The notes under the pieces: generated by a model
Seen by the model: only the letters and a program-made list of their open reading frames with translations
What the model was told of the DNA's origin: nothing
Databases searched by the model: none
Position numbers and translations under genes: made by a program
In this document: piece after piece, positions 4,648 to 8,756 of the stretch
How positions within the stretch are numbered: the stretch's first letter is position 1
Layout: every line of letters starts with the position of its first letter
Assembly (NCBI GenBank): GCA_021203685.1
Contig: JAJQAS010000207.1
Coordinates: 1-8,756, forward strand
Direction of reading: 5' to 3'
Length of the DNA stretch: 8,756 bases
Origin: Clostridiales bacterium
Lineage (GTDB): Bacteria > Bacillota > Clostridia > Oscillospirales > Oscillospiraceae

Positions 4648-7600
4648 GTGGCAAAAGAACTAAAAATCCAAATGACACTGGACGCCTCTGGGGTCAAAAG
4701 CGGCGCAAAGGAAGCGGAGCGGGCGCTGGATTCGGTATCTGACGCAGCGGAAGAGACCGGGGAGAGCGCTGGGAAAAGTTCTGCCAGTTTTCAGGCGTGG
4801 GGCAAAAAGGTCAGCAATGTGGGCAAGACATTGAAGTATGATTTGACTAGCTCAACGAAAGTACTCCAAGAGCAATACCGTATTCTTCAGGATGGGCTTC
4901 TCAGCGGCGATTTTACCGGCGGAGCGTTAAAGGAAGCAAAAACAGCCCTGTGGGAAATTGGCGCTGAACTGGAAAACCGCACCCGTGTTTCCGGGATTGG
5001 CGAAGAGGCAAAAGTAGCCAACGAATACATTGTCCAACTCGCGGAAGAAATGCGTACTCTGACCGCGCAAAAAAAGGAACTCGAAAAAGCCGGGACAATA
5101 TTGGGCTATGAAGAGTACGACAAGACCCTTCAAAGACTGAAAGAACTCCGAGCAGAGATGAAAGCCTACCAGTCTTATATGGACTTGTCCAACTCGCCGG
5201 ATAGCTACACGGCTACCATTAAAGCCATAAAGGACAAAATGGCACTTTTGGAAACCAGTGGAGAAGGATTTGGTACTGACTTTTATGACGAATTGTATCA
5301 GGAGCTTTTAAGGACTGCTGCTGCGCAAAGAGAGTACAAACAGGCCCTGGCCGACACGGTAGCCCAGGAAAACGCCAGCGCTGACAACATGACCGCGCAG
5401 TTGGCACAGGCACAAGCAGAGCTATCCAGTCTTGCGAGCGCGGGGCTTGGCTTTGGTGACGAAGACTATGACGCACAGTACCAGGAAGTTGTCAGGCTGA
5501 CGGCAGAGCTGAAAGAGTACAAAAAGGCTCTGGACGAAGGGGCAACCGCAACAGAAAACCAGTCCTCTGTCCTGTCCCGGCTGGCAACAGCGGGCAAAAC
5601 CGCCGCCTCCGCCGTGGCATCTCTGGCCAGCAAGGCGCTCAGCGCGGCAAAAGGCGGTCTCTTCAAATTGGGCAGCACCCTGTCCAATCTTGCCGGGAAG
5701 GCTGGCAGCGCCGCCCTCAGCGGGTTGAAATCCGTCGCCAGCAGGGTCACTGGCATCGGCAGCAGCGCCAAGAGCACCGCAGACGGCGGTCTTTCCAACA
5801 TGGTGCGGCAGATCAGGAACATCGGCGTGGTGTCGCTGGGGCTGAAGCTGTGTACCAGCCTGTTTGGGCGGCTAAGGTCCGTTGTGTCCAACTACGTCAG
5901 CGAAAACGAGGAACTGAGCAACAGCGTTACCCAGCTGAAAAACGGCCTGGGGCAGGCGCTGGCACCCGCCATTAACCTTGTAGTCAACGCCATGTCCAAG
6001 CTGCTGCCCTACATCATCGGCGTAGCAGACGCCATTGCCAGTCTTATCACCAACATCTTTGGCGTGGGCTGGACATCGGTCAGTACCGGGGCCAGCACCG
6101 CCGCCGACGCGGTGGACGATGTGGCGGACGCCACGGACGACGCCACCGCCGCACAGGAAGCTTATAACCGCACCGTTGAAGGCTTCGACGAGATCAACAA
6201 GCTGAACGACAACAGCAGCTCCAGCGGCAGCAGCGGCACCGGCTCCACCGGGGCCACCACCAGCACCACCGACGGCACCGAGGGGATCGCGGGCATTCTG
6301 CCCGAATGGCTGGCCAACATTGCCAGCCTCATCGAAAACTCCGAGTGGGCGGAGCTGGGCACCTACCTGGCCGACTGCCTGGGGGGCGCCGTGGACAAAA
6401 TCTACGACGTACTGACCAGCGAGACCACCTACGCCAAAATCGACAGCGCGGTCAATGCCCTGACCACCACCGTCAACAGTTTCTTTAAAGAAATGAACCT
6501 GGTGGACGATGAGACCGGGGACAGCATTGCCAGCAAGCTGGGCAAGACCATCGGGGCGGCCATCAACCTGGCGGCCTATACGGTGAGCAGCGTGGTAACG
6601 GGCATCGACTGGAGCGAAATCGGCAGGACCATCGCCAACGTCATCAACGGCGCGGTGGAAGAAACCGACTGGAGCCAGCTGGGAACGACCATCGCCAATG
6701 TGTTCCTGGTTCTGCCCAAAACCCTGTATTCCGTCATCGTCAACACGGACTGGGGCGAGGTTGCCAGCGGCCTGTCGAAGATGCTTATTTCCGCCTGTGA
6801 TTCGGTCAGCGACTGGCTGGACGAGGTGGACTGGGGCGACATAGCTGGGGCGCTGGAAGAAGCCATTGAAAACACGGACTGGTCTGGCATCGCTACCTCT
6901 TTTTTCACTATGCTGGGCAAGGCGTTTGGCGGCATCGGCACCATCATCAACGAAGTTATTATTGACCCCATCGTGGACTGGGTCACAGACTGGGCCAACT
7001 GGGGCGAGGAAAACGGCCCCTATGACGACCTGGGGATGAACATCCTGTATGGCATCCTCAACGGCATTGCAAACGCGATCACCAACATCGGGACGTGGAT
7101 CTATGACAACATCCTGACCCCGTTTATCGACGGGTTCAAGTCTACCTTCGGCATCAACAGCCCGGCCACCAACGAGGAGCTTCTGGCAGCCGCCGGATAT
7201 GTGGGAGAAGGTATCCTCAACGGCATCGCCTCTGTGTTCGCCAACATCGGGACATGGGTGCAGGATAACATCCTGACGCCTATTTCCAATGCTCTCAGCG
7301 GGGCAGAATCCGCCGTTGAGGTGGCGGTCAGCCTGGTCAAAGACGGCTGGTCTACAGTGACCAAGTGGATTCAGAATGCTGGGGACTATGTTGTCTCGTC
7401 TGCGGTCAGTTTAGCAAAAAACGGCTGGTCTACGGTGACAAAATGGGTTTCGAGTGCAGCAACTGCGGTTTCTTCCGCCGTTAGCCTTGCAAAAAGTGGA
7501 TGGACGACGGCGACAAAGTGGATTCAGAATGCCGGTTCAACCGCTATTTCTTCCGCTGTTAGCCTTGCAAAAAGCGGCTGGTCTACGGTTACAAAGTGGA

Positions 7601-8079
7601 TTGGCAGTATTCCGGCAGTCGAAGCTGGGATAAAGCTGGTCAAAAGCGGCTGGAAAAGTCTTTCTAGCTTCATTGGCAGCTTCACTAAATCCATCGGACT
7701 GACGCTGACCTGGAAAACCAGCGGCCTCAACGCCTTGCAAAAGGTGGTCGCGAAAGCGCTGTTCGGCTCTGCCAAATGGCCGCAGCTGAAGTTCGCCGCC
7801 CGCGGCGGCATCGTGGACCGGGCGACCCTGTTCGGCAACACCGTAGCGGGGGAGGCCGGGCAGGAGGCCATTGTGCCGCTGGAGCGGAACACCCAGTGGG
7901 CGGACATCGTGGCGACGCAAATCGCCAACAAGCTGGCCTCCGGCAGCAGCGGGAATCAGACCGTTACCATCAACACCTATGTCACCCTGGACGGCAAGGT
8001 GGTGGGCAAGGCGTCGGCGGACTACGCCATCAGCCAGGCCCGGGCCACCGGGCAGCTGCCCTGGGCGGCGTACACGTGA
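4648..8079 (+). CDS. Tail tape measure protein
   Basis: A 1143-residue protein starting at GTG 4648, directly after the chaperone stop, with AAAGGTGG at 4633-4640. It threads the tail tube, sets its length and leaves before DNA. Domains: residues 1-115 helical N-terminus; 129-295 three Tyr-Asp-containing coiled-coil repeats; about 310-380 Ala/Ser/Gly-rich; about 385-475 the conserved hydrophobic part (LGQALAPAINLVVNAMSKLL); 521-546 Ser/Gly/Thr linker; 566-760 repeats with Asp/Glu-Trp; 802-826 and 855-879 duplicated ILNGI units around FGINSPA (834-840); 893-1012 Trp repeats; C-terminal RGGIVDR and GEAGQEAIVPL (1068-1078), signatures of the family. At the usual 0.15 nm per residue, the tail would be near 170 nm. 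No lytic peptidase domain is visible. Base composition changes sharply along the gene. Confidence 0.97.
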   Translation: MAKELKIQMTLDASGVKSGAKEAERALDSVSDAAEETGESAGKSSASFQAWGKKVSNVGKTLKYDLTSSTKVLQEQYRILQDGLLSGDFTGGALKEAKTALWEIGAELENRTRVSGIGEEAKVANEYIVQLAEEMRTLTAQKKELEKAGTILGYEEYDKTLQRLKELRAEMKAYQSYMDLSNSPDSYTATIKAIKDKMALLETSGEGFGTDFYDELYQELLRTAAAQREYKQALADTVAQENASADNMTAQLAQAQAELSSLASAGLGFGDEDYDAQYQEVVRLTAELKEYKKALDEGATATENQSSVLSRLATAGKTAASAVASLASKALSAAKGGLFKLGSTLSNLAGKAGSAALSGLKSVASRVTGIGSSAKSTADGGLSNMVRQIRNIGVVSLGLKLCTSLFGRLRSVVSNYVSENEELSNSVTQLKNGLGQALAPAINLVVNAMSKLLPYIIGVADAIASLITNIFGVGWTSVSTGASTAADAVDDVADATDDATAAQEAYNRTVEGFDEINKLNDNSSSSGSSGTGSTGATTSTTDGTEGIAGILPEWLANIASLIENSEWAELGTYLADCLGGAVDKIYDVLTSETTYAKIDSAVNALTTTVNSFFKEMNLVDDETGDSIASKLGKTIGAAINLAAYTVSSVVTGIDWSEIGRTIANVINGAVEETDWSQLGTTIANVFLVLPKTLYSVIVNTDWGEVASGLSKMLISACDSVSDWLDEVDWGDIAGALEEAIENTDWSGIATSFFTMLGKAFGGIGTIINEVIIDPIVDWVTDWANWGEENGPYDDLGMNILYGILNGIANAITNIGTWIYDNILTPFIDGFKSTFGINSPATNEELLAAAGYVGEGILNGIASVFANIGTWVQDNILTPISNALSGAESAVEVAVSLVKDGWSTVTKWIQNAGDYVVSSAVSLAKNGWSTVTKWVSSAATAVSSAVSLAKSGWTTATKWIQNAGSTAISSAVSLAKSGWSTVTKWIGSIPAVEAGIKLVKSGWKSLSSFIGSFTKSIGLTLTWKTSGLNALQKVVAKALFGSAKWPQLKFAARGGIVDRATLFGNTVAGEAGQEAIVPLERNTQWADIVATQIANKLASGSSGNQTVTINTYVTLDGKVVGKASADYAISQARATGQLPWAAYT
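5032..5532 (+). repeat. Three divergent coiled-coil repeats in the tape measure N-terminus
   Basis: Residues about 129-175, 185-234 and 247-295 share the order Leu-rich helix, Gly-containing turn, Tyr-Asp motif, Leu-rich helix ending in Tyr-Lys. The aligned turns are GYEEYDK (153-159), GTDFYDE (209-215) and GDEDYDA (270-276), 56 and 61 residues apart. A weaker fourth copy may precede them (about 70-112). The units have diverged in DNA sequence, so the duplication is old. Confidence 0.6.
6343..6915 (+). repeat. Asp/Glu-Trp repeat series in the tape measure
   Basis: Six units begin with an acidic residue followed by Trp: Glu-Trp at residue 566 and Asp-Trp at 654, 674, 701, 728 and 744. Several continue in the pattern W-x-x-hydrophobic-G/A-x-x-hydrophobic (SEWAELGTYLADCL, IDWSEIGRTIANVI, TDWSQLGTTIANVF, TDWGEVASGLSKML, VDWGDIAGALEEAI). 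Spacing is irregular (16-27 residues among the last five). Confidence 0.6.
7051..7284 (+). repeat. Direct repeat pair encoding ILNGI...NIGTW...DNILTP
   Basis: Bases 7051-7125 and 7210-7284 encode residues 802-826 and 855-879. Both read G-ILNGI, then NIGTW, then DNILTP at identical spacing. The DNA shares the string CCAACATCGGGAC. The copies are 159 bases (53 codons) apart and flank FGINSPA, a motif common in tape measure proteins. Confidence 0.7.
7324..7683 (+). repeat. Tandem Trp repeats (25-26 residues) near the tape measure C-terminus
   Basis: Units start at bases 7324, 7402, 7477, 7555 and 7627 (residues 893, 919, 944, 970, 994). The consensus core is AVSLAKSGWSTVTKWI. The first Trp falls at residues 901, 927, 952, 978 and 1002; the second at 907, 933, 958 and 984, replaced by Phe1008 in the degenerate fifth unit. 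Bases 7469-7496 and 7547-7574 differ at one position out of 28, so units 3 and 4 are a recent or recently homogenised duplication. The zone is lower in GC than the gene's middle. Confidence 0.85.
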
Positions 8080-8114
8080 CCAATTTGCAATTAGCAATGT
8101 GCAATGAGCAATTT
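8080..8114 (+). repeat. Heptanucleotide repeat array, consensus GCAATNN
   Basis: GCAAT begins at 8087, 8094, 8101 and 8108, an exact 7-base period. A divergent first unit at 8080-8086 reads CCAATTT. The two bases after GCAAT vary (TA, GT, GA, TT). The array lies immediately after the tape measure TGA. The outer edges (CCAATTTGC at 8080-8088, GCAATTTGG at 8108-8116) can also pair with one T-T mismatch. Confidence 0.8.
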
Positions 8115-8192
8115 GGCGGAGAACCGAACGTCGGCGGGGAGCTGCTCAGGGGTGACAGTTTCTCTAAAGCCTCCCCTGACGTTTGGGCCGCT
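8115..8192 (+). other. Long imperfect hairpin in the noncoding gap
   Basis: CCGAACGTC (8124-8132) pairs with GACGTTTGG (8178-8186) over 9 bp with one G-T wobble. Inside it GGGGAG (8136-8141) can pair with CTCCCC (8171-8176). Outside it GCGG (8116-8119) pairs with CCGC (8188-8191). An alternative inner stem, TCAGGGG (8146-8152) with CCCCTGA (8173-8179), competes for the same 3' arm. The folding was done by eye. Confidence 0.55.
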
Positions 8193-8246
8193 GGATACCA
8201 GTGAAAAGTTTCCGAACGAGCGTTTTACAAGGCATAATTGCACATT

Positions 8247-8254
8247 AGGGGGGA
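8247..8254 (+). promoter_or_regulatory. Ribosome binding site AGGGGGGA
   Basis: This G-run, 3 bases before the ATG at 8258, fixes the start of the DUF6711-like gene. It abuts the right end of the noncoding element, so folding of that element could affect access to it. Confidence 0.55.
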
Positions 8255-8257
8255 CCT

Positions 8258-8641
8258 ATGGCAAGCATCACAGTTTCAGAGCTATATATCGGCGGGGTGC
8301 AAATGCCCACCCCCGCGCTGGAGGGCGTGACCATCACCCGCGAAAAGGTGTGGTCCTCCGACACAGGGCGCAGCAGCAGCGGCAAAATGCTGGGCACCAT
8401 CGTAGCCATCAAAAGCAAGCTCACCATCAAGTGGCCGGTGCTGACCTTCGACCAGGTCAAGACCATCGAGGACGCCGTCAGCGACGCGGACGACCCCTTT
8501 GTGACGGTGAAATACACCGACATGACCGGGACCACCGTCACCAAGACCATGTACTTTGGAACGCCCACGTACACCCTGTATGGTGCAGCAGCGGGGACAC
8601 AGTGGGTCAAAGACGTGAGCGTGGACGGAATTGAACAATAA
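8258..8641 (+). CDS. Phage tail-region protein, DUF6711-like
   Basis: A 127-residue beta-rich protein just downstream of the tape measure. The pattern fits the small DUF6711 family often found there in clostridial and other Firmicutes phages: a short opening (SELYIGGVQMPTPALEGVTI), Ser/Gly residues followed by a positively charged strand (AIKSKLTIKWPVLTFDQVK), a helix (TIEDAVSDADDPF), a VTVKYTDMTG strand-turn, MYFGTPTYTLY, and a final strand with Trp (WVKDVSVDGIEQ). The biochemical role is not established; a tail-tip or distal-tail part is plausible from position. The ATG at 8258 has AGGGGGGA just upstream. An overlapping longer frame starting at 8104 is a shadow. Family recognition is from memory of the pattern. 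Confidence 0.68.
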   Translation: MASITVSELYIGGVQMPTPALEGVTITREKVWSSDTGRSSSGKMLGTIVAIKSKLTIKWPVLTFDQVKTIEDAVSDADDPFVTVKYTDMTGTTVTKTMYFGTPTYTLYGAAAGTQWVKDVSVDGIEQ

Positions 8642-8653
8642 GGGGGTGGGAAC

Positions 8654-8756
8654 GTGTACGAATTAGCGGACAAGCCCGTAGCGGGGCAGAAATACTACGC
8701 CCTGCTGGAGCTGGACAACGGCACCGCGCTGACCAACTACGGGGACGAGGCGGTGG
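8654..8756 (+). CDS. 5' end of a tail-region gene, cut by the window
   Basis: An open frame begins at GTG 8654 with a G-rich ribosome site (AAGGGGG, 8640-8646), 12 bases after the previous stop, and stays open to the last base (34 complete codons). The visible peptide (VYELADKPVAGQKYYALLEL and following DNGTALTNYGDEAV) is not a family I recognise. By gene order a distal tail, tail-tip or other minor structural protein would be expected. The start choice is supported by spacing alone. Confidence 0.6.
   Translation, partial: MYELADKPVAGQKYYALLELDNGTALTNYGDEAV

Larger units (their letters stand above)
8080..8248 (+). mobile_element. MITE-like or structured noncoding element
   Basis: The gap between tape measure stop and the next gene holds no convincing gene. 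It starts with a 7-bp repeat array and ends with a matching motif in inverse orientation: AATGTGCAAT at 8096-8105 against ATTGCACATT at 8237-8246. Between them lies a long imperfect hairpin. Inverse ends around a foldable noncoding core of about 120 bases fit a miniature inverted-repeat element; an RNA regulator of tail gene expression is the alternative. No clear target-site duplication is visible, and the right end runs into the ribosome site of the next gene. Confidence 0.45.

Noticed and set aside
7324..7683. CRISPR-like array from evenly spaced similar units
   Set aside because: The units are in-frame codons with coding-type divergence and conserved Trp positions; there are no separate spacers.
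7537..8097. 186-codon minus-strand frame over the end of the tape measure gene
   Set aside because: Overlaps the strongly supported tape measure C-terminus and has shadow-like composition.
8097..8204. 35-codon frame (starting MCNEQFGGEP) in the noncoding gap
   Set aside because: Its ATG lies within the heptamer array, there is no Shine-Dalgarno, and the peptide is unrecognisable.
8104..8634. 176-codon plus-strand frame overlapping the DUF6711-like gene
   Set aside because: Starts inside the repeat array without a ribosome site and becomes Arg/His/Gln-rich when it overlaps the real gene.

Overview
The window is a contiguous head-and-tail morphogenesis module of a siphovirus (long non-contractile tail, HK97-type head), all on the + strand. 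It could be an integrated prophage or a free phage; nothing here (no integrase, att site or lysis gene) decides between them. Strong AGGAGG-type ribosome binding sites, ATG and GTG starts, an 'IQFFAE' N-terminus on the scaffold protein and a mostly GC-rich coding style suggest a GC-rich Firmicutes host, probably a gut clostridium of the Oscillospiraceae type. That host assignment is inference from style, not from a match.

Layout, left to right: 1-124 is an AT-richer leader. Head genes follow: capsid scaffold (125-712), major capsid protein (721-1545), a 59-residue unknown protein (1559-1738), head-tail connector (1757-2128) and head-closure protein (2125-2490). Then come a gp10-like head-tail or tail-component protein (2487-3074) and a tail-completion/terminator-like protein (3067-3453). 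Tail genes follow: the tail tube protein (3474-3881); the tail assembly chaperone (3938-4333), extended to 4647 by a -1 frameshift at AAACCCT (4312-4318); a 1143-residue tape measure protein (4648-8079); a DUF6711-like protein (8258-8641); and the start of a further gene cut by the window end (8654 onward).

The genes are closely packed and several overlap (2125/2128, 2487/2490, 3067/3074), which implies translational coupling in one late operon. Scaffold and capsid build the prohead; connector, closure and gp10-like proteins make the neck; the completion protein caps the tail tube; the chaperones load tube subunits onto the tape measure, whose length sets tail length.

Three things stand out. 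First, the 178-base gap between tape measure and DUF6711 gene (8080-8257) holds no credible gene. It contains a 7-bp-period repeat array, a long imperfect hairpin, and an oppositely oriented copy of the repeat motif at its right edge, which looks like a small non-autonomous mobile element or a structured RNA. Second, a clean X_XXY_YYZ slippery heptamer produces the chaperone fusion. Third, the tape measure gene carries several internal repeat families and abrupt base-composition shifts, pointing to mosaic origin and length evolution by duplication. No tRNA, rRNA, CRISPR array, transposase or promoter could be supported.
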